Of a DNA stretch of 64,000 bases, positions 1 to 10,089 are shown in pieces. Both the position numbers and the translations under genes were made by a program. How positions within the stretch are numbered: the first letter of the stretch is position 1; every line of letters starts with the position of its first letter. Under the pieces are notes generated by a model. It was not told the DNA's origin. It saw nothing but the letters and a program-made list of their open reading frames with translations, and did no database searches. The DNA comes from Trichosporon coremiiforme (lineage: Eukaryota; Basidiomycota; Tremellomycetes; Trichosporonales; Trichosporonaceae). The stretch is from assembly GCA_039545355.1 (NCBI GenBank), contig BCJJ01000026.1, forward strand, positions 372,001 through 436,000, written 5' to 3'.

Positions 1-1513
1 TGAGTGCCCGAGTTGCTGTGGCCGTTGGGTCTGGTCAGACGACCACTTCCCTTTCCTAATACTCAGACTCGCTGCGGGAACAGTTGATCCTAAGCACCAT
101 GGGTTGCGACGTCGGGACCGCGATACGAAGCACCTGGCGTAATCATCGCTCCACTGTGGTGCCATATACAGTCAGTCATGCCAGCAAGGTCGTTTCGGTA
201 TCGCTCGAATACCACTCTTCTGCGGATTGTTGCTGGGTCGGGGATCCAGTGACCACAACCTCGGCAAACAGCTTGAATGAGACTGTCGATGGACTTTCGA
301 CATCTCGTCCGGTGCCAGGAAGCCACCAGATCCGGAGACAGAAGCAGCGTGCTAAATACTGACTGATCAGCACCGGCTGGCTGCCCAAGGCACTCGGCCA
401 GTGAGGCATTAGGCACTGAGGGCGCACCGATAGGATCCGATCGTGTGCCCATTTCGGCCGCGATTAGGATGTCGAAAGTCGGGGATTTCGGCGGTGGCAG
501 AGATGCAAATTACGGATCGTGTTACGGATCGTGTTGCAATTGTTTCGCCATGGCTGGGTTCATGCTCGGCAACTTACGATTCTGCGACGTTCGCTTGCTC
601 CCTGCTACAGAGCTGCGACTTCCTTATGCATGCTCAAGGCGGTGTCTAGCTCACAGAGGAAAGACCGTTGAGCGATTTATGACGTGTAACCAAACGGTGC
701 GTATCAGAAAGGAGCCTCCGTTCAGTCAGCCGACCTCAAGCCAATCAGAAAGCCGATATCGAGTTATCGGCCGGTGCCATCGGCAGACTCATGTGAGGTC
801 TGCAAGGCACGACGGCGCAGAACGGGCTTCTATATCTGGTGAGCCAATGTCTTGGCCGGATTGCTCAACTCTGCCCCGCTATTCAATGAGTCGGCCGCTC
901 CCTTTGCTTTCAGCCCCAGTAGGGGAACGCAGAGGCACCGAGGCACAGGCGTCGAGGCATGTCCAACAACACAAGAGTACAAGCTTGACCTTTGACTTTT
1001 TGCTCGAAGCTGCCGATGTTGTCCAGGGGCTGATCGACTCCAATTGGCGGATCGGTCTGTTCGGTGTTGCCAAATCGTGGCCGCCCGCACAACAGCTGAG
1101 GGGTCGCAGCGCGGAGGTGTAGCAGAACCTAAGCGATGACTGAATGTCGAGAAATACGCTGCACCAGCAAGAGCTCGAGCTTGTTCGCCCATGTGGTCAA
1201 GGGGACTGGCGTAGTGGTGCATGTATATTTTGAGTGCGCAGAGCGCTAACCCAGCACTAAGGAGTCGTCTGCACATGGCGTCTGACAGGGTGTGCATGGG
1301 AATTCGGCGTTCAGCCCCTCGCGTTGTTGATCATGCAGGAAGTATCGATACCAAGAAAAGCGGGCAGCTATTATGGACATGCGCAAGACATGGCTGCGCC
1401 GTGCACTGTGGCCCGTTCTAAGTATGCAGGAAGCCAAGCCCACATGTTGACTACTGATGCGCAACGATCGGGTCAGGCTGCCCGATTGACCAATGGCGCG
1501 GGAGGAGTCGCGT

Positions 1514-1524
1514 TTATCAGATAA
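1514..1524. promoter_or_regulatory. Palindromic GATA site, distal copy
   Basis: The 11-mer TTATCAGATAA is a perfect inverted repeat around its central base and contains ATCAGATAA. That fits the ATCWGATAA consensus known for fungal iron-repressor GATA factors (Urbs1/SreA/Fep1/Cir1 family). It lies about 0.8 kb upstream of the FET3 start codon, so its assignment to that gene is weaker than for the proximal copy. Confidence 0.45.
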
Positions 1525-2109
1525 TTTTTCCAAATACCTGTTCTGCAGGAGTGAGCCACAGGCCAGGAATCCGAGAGGAACAGGACCCGCCGCAATGTCA
1601 GCGGGTAGGGGTCGTACTTCCTTCCCATCAGGGGCCGTCTGGCCCTGTCGGTGCCTCTCGTGGGCCCAGGGCAGGCTTCGGGTCACCACACCCGACGACA
1701 GACCACTCACATCTCGTCCTGCGCCTGCAAAGGGCAGCTTGCATTCTCGCCAAGACTCCGCTTTAGTCCTGTCCGCCGACTCTGCGCGCCCCCGGGCGCG
1801 CCCCGGCTGCCTCAGACCAGTCACCAGCCGTGCAACAAAGTTTGGTCGTCCGTCTTTCCGAAATAGAAACCAACCCCAGCTGCCCAGGCTGCTCAGCGAC
1901 AGGCCAGCTGCAACCCGCTGTCACGGCACACGGCCCCAGTCCGCGAACTGACATGTACTAGCTCGTCTAGCTCTCATCTCGATTCGCTGTCTGCCGCTCT
2001 GCAACTCCCCGACAGGCCAAGGAAAAGCGCCAGGGGTAGGACCAGTCGGGGGGCGTAGGGAACGGCCGCTGAAAAAGTCGCACATAGCGCACAGAGTGTG
2101 CATGCAGCG

Positions 2110-2120
2110 TTATCAGATAA
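2110..2120. promoter_or_regulatory. Palindromic GATA site, proximal to FET3
   Basis: This is a second, identical TTATCAGATAA, about 208 bp upstream of the FET3 ATG. It fits the ATCWGATAA consensus bound by iron-sensing GATA factors. FET3 genes are classic targets of that family, so iron-dependent control is the likely role. Both the identity and the position are read directly; the regulation is inferred. Confidence 0.65.
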
Positions 2121-2327
2121 TCCCGAAGTCAGTGCGGCCTTAAAAGTAGCCTCGCTTCCCTCAATTCGACTTCTTGTCGCCCGCCCATCTCCATTCCTCC
2201 TTTTCATCCCGTACCCACCGTTTTCGTGTGTTGTCGACCACACCTTCTCGGGACACTATCAGGACTGGAGTCGCCCCGCACCACTTGACCCTCGCACTCC
2301 CCGACACCTACCCCCGGATCCTCTGCA

Positions 2328-4321
2328 ATGGTCGCCAAGGCCATTCTTGCGGCCTCCATGGCCGCCGTGGCCGCCCAGGCCAAGGTCATCGAGCACTGGT
2401 GGAACATCTCCTACGCTCAGGCCAACCCCGATGGAGTGAGTTGCAGCCGCCGCGAGAGGAACCAGCGACTTTCAACCGGCTCCGCCCCCGGCCGAAGCAT
2501 GCTACTGACCCTCCGCAGATGTTTGAGCGTCGTGTCATCGGTGTCAACGGCACCTGGCCGCTGCCCGTTCTCATCGCCGACAAGGGTGACAAGCACATTA
2601 TCCACGCCACGAACGCTCTCGGAGACGACAACATCCCGACCGCCCTTCACGCCCACGGAATGTTCTTCAACAACTCCGCCTACTGGGACGGTGCTACCGG
2701 CGTCACTCAGTGCGGTATCCCCAACGGCCAGACTCTCGACTACGAGATTGACCTCTCCCGCAACCAGGGTACCTACTGGGTCCACGGCCACTACAACGGC
2801 CAGTACGTTGACGGTCTCCGCACTGTTTCCATCATCCGCAACCCCCGTGCCGACAACCTCACCTGGGACGACGAGTACACCCTCGCCGTTGCCGACTGGT
2901 ACCACCGCCAGCACCAGGACATGCTTGACAACGACTTCCTCCACTGGACCAACCCCACCGGCGCTGAGCCCGTCCCCGAGTCGGCGCTCATGTACGTTAT
3001 CGACAAGGACGGCAACTACATCGGCGGTGCCGACAAGGTCAACGACGGTTCGGTTACCAACGACAACGCGAAGATCCCCTTCGAGGCCGGCAAGACCTAC
3101 CGTATCCGTATCGTGAACATGGCTGCGCTTTCCATGTTCATGATCAAGTTCCAGGACCACGACATGTACGTTATCGAGACCGATGGTGTTGAGGTCGAGC
3201 CCTACCCCATCGATGTCGTTACCGTCTCCGTTGCCCAGCGTTACTCCATCCTCGTTAAGGCCAAGGAGAAGCCCACCCAGAACTACGGTATCGCCGTTTA
3301 CCAGTCAGAGGACATGTACGACGTCGTTCCCGACGACCTTATCCTGAACAACACCGTCACCCTCGAGTACTTCTCTGAGCAGGAGCGTGGCCAGGAGTTC
3401 GTCATCGAGGAGTACCCCCTCATCAACGACACCGAGTTCCGCCCCGTCGACAAGATGGCCTCTGCCGAGCCTGACGTCGAGTTCACCATCCACGCCTACT
3501 TTGACACCTTCAACGACGGCACCAACCGTGCCTCGTTCACCCAGGACGGCGGCTTCCAGAACGTCACCTACCGTTCCCCCAAGGTTCCTTCGATTTTCAC
3601 CGCCATGTCCATGGGCGAGGACGCCTTCAAGCCTGAGGTCTACGGCCAGCAGACTGGTGTCATCACCTACAAGCACATGGACATGATCCAGCTCACTGTC
3701 CACAACTGGGACGCTGGTTTCCACCCCTTCCACCTCCACGGTCACGAGTTCATGGTCATCGAGAAGTCGTTCAACGTCTCGTCTGACGACGCCATTGAGA
3801 ACCCCCCTATCCTCGAGGGCCAGGAGAACCCTGCCCGCCGTGACACCATCACCATTCCTCCTGAGGGCAAGGTCGTTCTCCGCTGGCGTGCCGACAACCC
3901 CGGTGTCTGGTTCTTCCACTGCCACATCGACTGGCACCTTTCGTCTGGTCTCGCCATGGTCTTTGTTGAGGCTCCCGACGTCATGCAGAAGAACATGAAG
4001 ATTCCCCAGCAGATGTACGAGCACTGCTCGATCAAGGACATCCCTACCACCGGTAACGTCGTCGGTCTCAACTCGACCTCCGACTTCGAGGGACAGGCTA
4101 CCGGACCCCAGCCCCTCGTCATGGGCTGGACCCCTAAGGCCAAGGGTGTCATGGCCGCGTGTGTCATCACTGTTCTTATCGGTCTCGCCACCATCATCTG
4201 GTACGGCGCCGGTGAGCTTAACGAGGAGGAGCTCGAGGAGGAGGTTCGCCGTGCCGTCGAGGCCAAGCAGAACAAGGTCCCCCTCTGGAAGAAGGCCCTT
4301 GGTGGCAAGCAGGCCGCTTAA
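2328..4321 (+). CDS. FET3: Iron-transport multicopper oxidase (ferroxidase), FET3 family
   Basis: Exons are 2328-2435 and 2519-4321 (636 aa), split by an 83-nt phase-0 intron. The signal peptide MVAKAILAASMAAVAAQA is followed by three cupredoxin domains. All four copper-ligand motifs are visible: HAHG, VHGH, HPFHLHGH and HCHIDWHLSSGLAM; Fet3 proteins usually read HWHG and YHSH in the first two. One membrane helix near the C-terminus (about residues 577-598, GVMAACVITVLIGLATIIWY) precedes a charged cytosolic tail, the Fet3 topology. The enzyme oxidises Fe(II) at the plasma membrane and feeds Fe(III) to an Ftr1 permease. No FTR1 gene is seen in the window. Codon use is strongly C-biased, suggesting high expression. 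Two iron-type GATA sites lie upstream. It could alternatively be a vacuolar Fet5-type paralogue. Confidence 0.93.
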
Positions 4322-4835
4322 ATGGAAGCATAGCAGAGGACAGCAGCATCATCACATCATCTTGTCTCTTTTCCCTTATCTCTTTCACGACCCTATCATT
4401 ATACAAAAAAGCCAAAACAAGGACACCCACCCGCATGGCAGGGATCCTTTCGTAGCATCATGATCTCAGGTTAGAGGATGTATCACCTCCTAATTGTCTC
4501 AAAACCACTTGTGCCCCCGGGAGAAGAACCATTAAGTTCTGCCTCGATCAGAGTCTCGCAGTCCAGTCGATCGCTGAACACAATTCCCCTGCGCCATTTC
4601 TGTGCTGCGGATGAGTCGTGGGACGACAGCCGACTGAGGACGACAGCTCGGCGCATGCGGCGCATGAACCAAAGGAGGGTCAGCCAACTGCCCACAAGGC
4701 AGGATTTGTGACGAACGCGGCCGAACGGAAGCAATTGCGGCTGAACCTGCCTCCACCGCGCCTGATAGCGACTGACCTTGGTCGTAATGTTCCTCGTCTT
4801 GGCTCAGCAGCCGACTTGCCACAGCACACCGCACC
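4322..4835. other. FET3 3' flank and CSN12-like upstream region
   Basis: No gene is seen. The first 100 bp after the FET3 stop are T/C- and A-rich and probably hold its 3' untranslated region and polyadenylation signals. The remainder is the promoter of the downstream PCI-domain gene. Confidence 0.5.
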
Positions 4836-6109
4836 ATGAAGCTGACGCAGTACATCCACGCCTTCGCCGAGCCGCTGAAGCACGAAGACGTCGCGACACT
4901 GCTCACGCTGCTGGATACCAAGCACCGTATCTCGAAGGGGCTCTACAACACTGTCGGCGCGATTGATGTGAGTCCTTCCTTCTCCCATCTCCCATTCAGA
5001 CAGCGTAAACGTGCGGACACAGCTGACAACAGGAACGGCGATTGGCGAACCCGGGACACACTCTTCCGGAGCCATGGGATGGAATCGCGGTTCAGCACTG
5101 CGCGGCAGTGCACGGCCTGTACTCCGGCGACTATCAGGAGGCGTACAACCATCAGAAGCAGGTGTGCCAGCTGTTCTTCCGATGGTTCCAGGATGCGAGT
5201 GCATGGGCACTTCCGATCCTGTACCTGCTGTTGAACGATTTACGGCGGTTTGCATCCCTCGCCGACGAGCCGGGGTACTCGACGGGCGGAGGCCTGCCGT
5301 CCCTGGAGGAGTGCTCTCGATTGGTGAGCAAGGCGTTCTCATTATGCGCTACAGATCGCGTGAACAAAGGACGGGAGTCGCGCAGAAACGGAGCATACCA
5401 CACGGCATGTCTCAGTATGAAGTGTTACTTCCGCGTTGGGAAGCCGAACCTGTGCAAGAACGTCGTGCGCGCCGTCACGAGCGACCCGAAGACGCCACCC
5501 GTCGAGCAGGCCCCCATCGGCGACCAGCTCACCTGGCGCTTCTACATCGGCATGCTGGCGTTCCTGGCGGGAGAGGACACGCGCGCCGCGACCGAGCTGG
5601 AGTGGGCGTTCCTCCACTGCCCCCTCGAGAGCAAGCGTAACCAGGAGCTCATCCTCACCTTCCTGATCCCACTGCACCTGCTGCGCGGCAGCTTGCCGAG
5701 CGCCAAGCTCCTCGCCCGCTTCCCGCGCCTGCAGGAAACGTACGGCCCCTTCGTGGACGCGATCCGGACAGGCTCGGTGCAGGCGTACGACGAGGCGCTC
5801 GAGCGCGCCCAGCCCCGCCTCGTGAGCATGAACACGTACCTCGCCGTCGAGCGGGCGCGGGAGATTTGTCTCCGCACACTCTTTCGGCGAGCGTGGGAGG
5901 CGGGCGACCGCAACTCGCGCATTCCGATCAGCACGTTCCGCAAAGCGCTTGCGCTGCAGCGCGTCGAGGTCGACAATGACGAGGTCGAGTGCATGGTCGC
6001 CAACATGATCTTCCGCGGGTTCATCAGGGGATACATCTCGCATGAGAGGCAGACGGTCGTACTCGCCAAAACGAATGCCTTCCCTGCTCTCTCGTCCATT
6101 CCCCGGTAG
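4836..6109 (+). CDS. CSN12: PCI-domain protein, CSN12/Thp1 (PCID2) family
   Basis: Exons are 4836-4967 and 5033-6109 (402 aa), with a 65-nt intron ending CTGACAACAG. The architecture matches the CSN12/Thp1 family: helical repeats with HQKQVCQLFFRWFQ, then WALPILYLLLNDLR, CATDRVNKGRESRRNGAY, LCKNVVRA, YIGMLAFLAGE and RNQELILTFLIPLHLLRG. A C-terminal winged-helix PCI module follows with DNDEVECMVANMIFRGFIRGYISHE and VVLAKTNAFP. In known relatives these proteins belong to COP9-signalosome-associated or TREX-2 (Thp1-Sac3) complexes that couple transcription to mRNA export. Length is typical. The start is the first ATG, giving the family-like beginning MKLTQYIHAFAEPLKHED. Whether this is CSN12 or Thp1 cannot be settled by eye. 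Confidence 0.88.
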
Positions 6110-6387
6110 CAGGTCCGAGGTGAGAACGGCGGAAACGAGGTAGACGTAGTTAGACTACTTCATTGGGATTTTGTCCATTAATGCATACATGTAAACTAGT
6201 CCGAGCGTCGCCGCTGAGGGAAAGGTGCGCATCGCAGCTCACGCTTCTTGACAGCTCCAGCAGGTGCCATTCGCTTGGCTCACTGATTCGCGCTGTTGCC
6301 GCGACTGTCAGTAACCGATCAGTAGAAATCGCAGCATCCGCAGCTGAGGGGTATGCCATACATTGAGTTACTATGCTGATGATGAAT

Positions 6388-7223
6388 TTACACGACCTGG
6401 GAGTCAGCTACCAATCGAGGCTCCGTGACAGCTATCACTCACCTTAGGGGCCAGGGAGAGGATCTTGCTCCAGCGTCCATTGCCGTCGCTGCCGGTCGCC
6501 TTCGCGAGCTCCGCGGCAACAACACCAGTGACACGTGTACCGAGCATCTCGCCCTTGTTGTTCAGGAGGACGCAGGCGTTGTCGTCGAAACTGGCTGTCA
6601 GCTTTCCACCCCGAGACCTTGAAGCTGCACGGGCGACCGTAATCACTTACCGGACAATCCGTCCATCGGGACGCTGCAGCTCCTTCCTCGTACGGACAAC
6701 AACAGCGCGACGAACATCTCCGCGGCGCACCTTCTGGATGTTGGAGGCGGCGGACACGGCCGAGATCGGCTTGGCCTTGTTCACGACACAGACAATCTCG
6801 TCACCTGGAGGTCAGCGTCGCTCGTTCGACTATAGCTGCCCAAAGCATGGCTCCCCAAAAGCTTCAACGCCCAACATGAAGTGACAGCTTGAGGATCAAG
6901 ACGCCAACATGCCATCCTAATCTCGTACGTGCTTGACAGCTGCCTTCGGCGGCAGCGTATTCTTCGAGGCTCCGCTTCCTGAAGCTTGCAGGGGCCTCAT
7001 TCCTCGAAAGTCGAGATCGGCCTTCCTTCGGCGCACTTGGGGTACAATACATGGGTGCCTACTCACCAACAGTCGCCTTACCGTCGGCGTGTTGTCTCGT
7101 CTTGACCTTGAGGACGTTGATGCACTCGGCGATGACAGCGCCCGAGTTGTCGATGACCTGCACGGTCAGCCTCTCCTCAACCCTTGAGTTACTCACGTTC
7201 ATTCGTCCCTTGAGGCCGATCAT
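6388..7223 (-). CDS. MRPL38: Mitochondrial large-subunit ribosomal protein uL14m
   Basis: The spliced reading on the minus strand starts MIGLKGRMN at 7223 and ends LAPKVV plus TAA at 6390-6388. It contains the uL14 signatures [76 protein letters not shown] and [10 protein letters not shown], about 135 aa. Four introns are supported by in-frame junctions, for example APK|V near 6441 and GR-IVR|FDDN near 6590, with CTGAC branch motifs. FDDNA and a bacterial-like length point to the mitochondrial rather than the cytosolic protein, although no long presequence is present. It is divergent from Clr2 with 342 bp between start codons. The last coding exon is only 9 nt, including the stop. Confidence 0.9.
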
Positions 7224-7565
7224 GTTGGTGGATATGCGTGGTGACGAACTCCGAGAGGCTCACTTGATCATCTTGGCGGCTCGACTTTTCGATGGCCGAT
7301 CGGAGGAACGGACGGAACCAAATTTCACACGCGGCAATCCTCATTCACCACCCAGGCTAGACTGGCTGGCTTGGTCGCGAGCCTCCCACCATACGCGAAC
7401 TCGCCGTCATTACCCAGGGCATCTGCGGCTGTCACCTTGAATCCGAACGCGTTTCGAAGGTTTCAACGAACAATAACAACCCAACAAAAGCGGCAACCTT
7501 CCGCACCAGCGACACCTATTTAGCAAAGCGTGGTGGAGTGTGCTCACACGCGGGCGCTAGACACC
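7224..7565. promoter_or_regulatory. Shared divergent promoter of uL14m and Clr2
   Basis: These 342 bp separate the two head-to-head start codons and must hold both promoters. I see no clear TATA box or named binding site. Confidence 0.5.
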
Positions 7566-9895
7566 ATGGCGACCAAGTCCAGTCACAGCAAGCTGCAGTG
7601 GCCACGGTCGGACGGCGACGAGTCGCGGTGGCCGACGGATCTCGAGCCCGGGGGCAAGTCATGGCACTTCAAGCCGGAAAAGTGAGAGATTTACGACGTC
7701 GGCGAAAGGCTCGATGCCTTGGGTTGCTGGCGAGGTGCTGCAGGCTGCCTTGCTTGCACCCGGAGAGCGCTGGGGCTTTGCTCTCGACAAAGACGATGGC
7801 GTCCAAGAGAAAGCTGACGATCGCAGAGATCATGCGAAGTGGCAGCTGTATCAGAAGAAAGTGGGACAGCATCTTGCTCAGCACCTGGGTCTTTCGGGAA
7901 ATAGTGCGGCCGCGATCGAGACAAGGAAGGCTGACTGCAGACCACTGGATCGACATGCCCCCAGGCTATGGCATCTTCATCCACAAGAAGCCCCAAGAGA
8001 AGGACGGCGTCGTGCGAGAGGACACCTACATGTTTGTGCGTGCTGTCGCTGGCTTGTTGCTCCAGCAGGGATGCTAACGTCGCAGGGCTCTACCAACATC
8101 GGCCAGAGCAGGTTTCGCTCGCCCCAAGAATTCATCCCGCACGCTGAGTGGCTGTTCGACACGTCTAAGCCGCTGAGTGATCACTCGCAAGTAAGCCCTG
8201 GCAGACAGGAGGGGAGCTGACGTCAGTGTGGATGCAAGTACAACAGCAGCAGCAGGCTCGCGCATGAGAGGAAAAACGCTCAGGCGGCCAACAACGCGAA
8301 GCGTCCAAAGACTGATGGACCGAACGCGAAGCGGCCAAAGTACGACGACCCCTTGGACACGATTGTGGCAGAGAGAGCGACGGATGCTCGGAGTCAACGG
8401 CGATTCCGTACGTCTCCCAGTTCTGGCCCCCAGCTGACGCGCAGGTAAAGGAGAGCTTGTTTGGTTCAAGATCGACCCGATCAAGCCGCCAAAGGGAAGC
8501 TCGTTGCCTGACATCACGCACTGGCCGGGACTCATTGCGTCTCTCACGGAGAAGTCAGATGAGGACAGCTCATCGGCCAATGCCTCGCTCGCACTTGCCT
8601 GGTCGTCTGCCGGTGGTGTTGCCCCTGCCCATCTGCGCCGGAATCGTCGATCCTGGGAGCACTCTATCCGTCCCCTGGGCATGTCTAGCAACAGCCACGA
8701 GGTGAAGCGGGGCGTGAACGACGTTCTGCCGTGGTCTGCTGGTGCCGAGCTCCTCGGTGGACCCGACGGCTGGACCAAGCTGTTCAGCGAGGGAAGCCGT
8801 GTTCTGCAGGAGGCTGCCGCGAAGGAGGCCAAGTCGGACCCACCAAAGAGCGCCGACGAGCTCACTGGAGCGTTACTAGAGGAGCGTTGGAAGAAGCGCT
8901 GGGGAGAGCGAAAGAAGTTCGCTGAGTTGGGCCAGAACTGGGACATGGCGTCGTTGCGTCTCACTGTCGCGATCAAGACGGCCGAGGTGAGCTTAGCAGG
9001 ACCTACACCAGCTAACAAGCAGAGCATAGCAAACTCGTGGTCCCAGACCGACAAGATCGAGGTGCTTCCCGCCGGATCAACATTGACGCCGGACGAGGTC
9101 GAGGCGCTCGAGAACCGCAGGAAGAGTCTCTTCCAGGGCCTGTGGTTCCAGGGCGAGCGTATCTGGCTTGAGGACATGGTGCGCCTGCGCAAGCGGCGAG
9201 CAGACCTGCCCCCACAGCTCCGTGGATCGGCCTCGCCTGGCGCTGAAGAGCGCGCCGTCTTCCTGCAGATTCGGTGAGTAGAGAACTGTCGTCTGGGCAG
9301 CTGCATTGGAAGGCGTTACCAGCTGACGTACAGACTGATTGCGCTCGAGGCGTTCGCCGAGGAGGGCATGGAGGTCGACGCTTGGCGTTGCCTGCTGTAC
9401 GGTGACCTGTACGAGCTCGCGCCAACGGACCACATCGACACGGACCCGAGCACGTCGCCCGCGCCCGATTCGCTGAAGGACATCAAGGCACCGCCTGGGT
9501 TCAAGTACCGCCGGCTGAACCCTGAAGGTTTCGAGGTGACGGTGGACGTGTTCGACCTCGCTGGTCGGTGCTACCCCGACTTGATGGCCTCGGGATGGTT
9601 CTCCGAGTACCCCCAGCCGGGCAAGGCCGTGGCTGGTGAGCACACAAAGGCGATCGCGGGCCTCCGCGCCGAGAGCGTCGAGCCGCCGGCCGACTGCGCG
9701 TGGAAGGGTGAGCATTTCCCTGGGTGCGGCTTAGCTGACAGAACAGAGGACCTGTACGTTATTGTGCGCGACGCGACGCAGGGGACGGAAGCCCGCACGC
9801 GGGAGCAGTACGCGAGCGACCTGGCGCGCGCTCTGGGCTGGGGCGAGCCCAAGCACGAGAAGGCAAAGGCGGGCAGTGTGCAGAACGGGCATTGA
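7566..9895 (+). CDS. CLR2: Transcription-silencing protein Clr2 (cryptic loci regulator 2)
   Basis: This multi-exon gene begins MATKSSHSKLQWPRSDGDES. Exon 1 (7566-7681) joins 7827, giving KDHAKWQLYQKKVGQHLAQHLG. A later exon from 7941 reads HWIDMPPGYGIFIHKK...DTYMF, then GSTNIGQSRFRSPQEFIPHAEWLF, CGCKYN, and RKGELVWFKIDPIKPP after an intron ending near 8443. The C-terminal half carries LFQGLWFQGERIWLEDMVRLRK and ends KAGSVQNGH. These match the two Clr2 family modules: an N-terminal silencing domain with RSPxEFxxHxxWL and CxC, and a C-terminal bromo-adjacent-homology-like part with GAERIWxxDxVRL. In fission yeast, Clr2 is a subunit of the SHREC complex, which deacetylates and remodels heterochromatin. 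The donor of the exon before 7941 is uncertain (after 7886 or near 7897). Confidence 0.8.
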
Positions 9896-10089
9896 GCGGG
9901 GGAAGAAGCAGCTTGTAACCACCACATAAGTTTAGATAATATGTCCATAAGTCTGGGGATTCGATGTATATTGCGGTCTGGACCACACCTCAATGATGTT
10001 TGGAGTAGTGCATGAACAACAGGGATCTATGTAGTAGTTATACAAAGTTGCAAGAAAATGAGTGTCCTATGAAAATGCCGTTTGTCTAT

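Larger units (their letters stand above)
1..2327. other. Gene-free left flank and FET3 upstream region
   Basis: No open frame here shows a recognisable domain or plausible exon structure on either strand. The stretch holds a 12-bp unit repeated twice in tandem at 511-534, two palindromic GATA sites (1514-1524 and 2110-2120, listed separately) and a TTAAAAG box near 2139 that could act in the FET3 core promoter. It could contain decayed sequence or a long regulatory region. A gene starting left of the window cannot be excluded. Confidence 0.5.

Noticed and set aside
445..1122. 225-codon open frame in the left flank
   Set aside because: No recognisable domain, no splice logic, mixed composition and no support from a clear start context.
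1..2300. An FTR1 iron permease divergent from FET3, a common fungal arrangement
   Set aside because: No membrane-spanning frame with REXXE motifs is seen on either strand.
2417..4308. Long antisense open frames under FET3, including 247- and 239-codon frames
   Set aside because: They mirror the biased third-codon positions of FET3 and are Val/Gly-rich with no domains.
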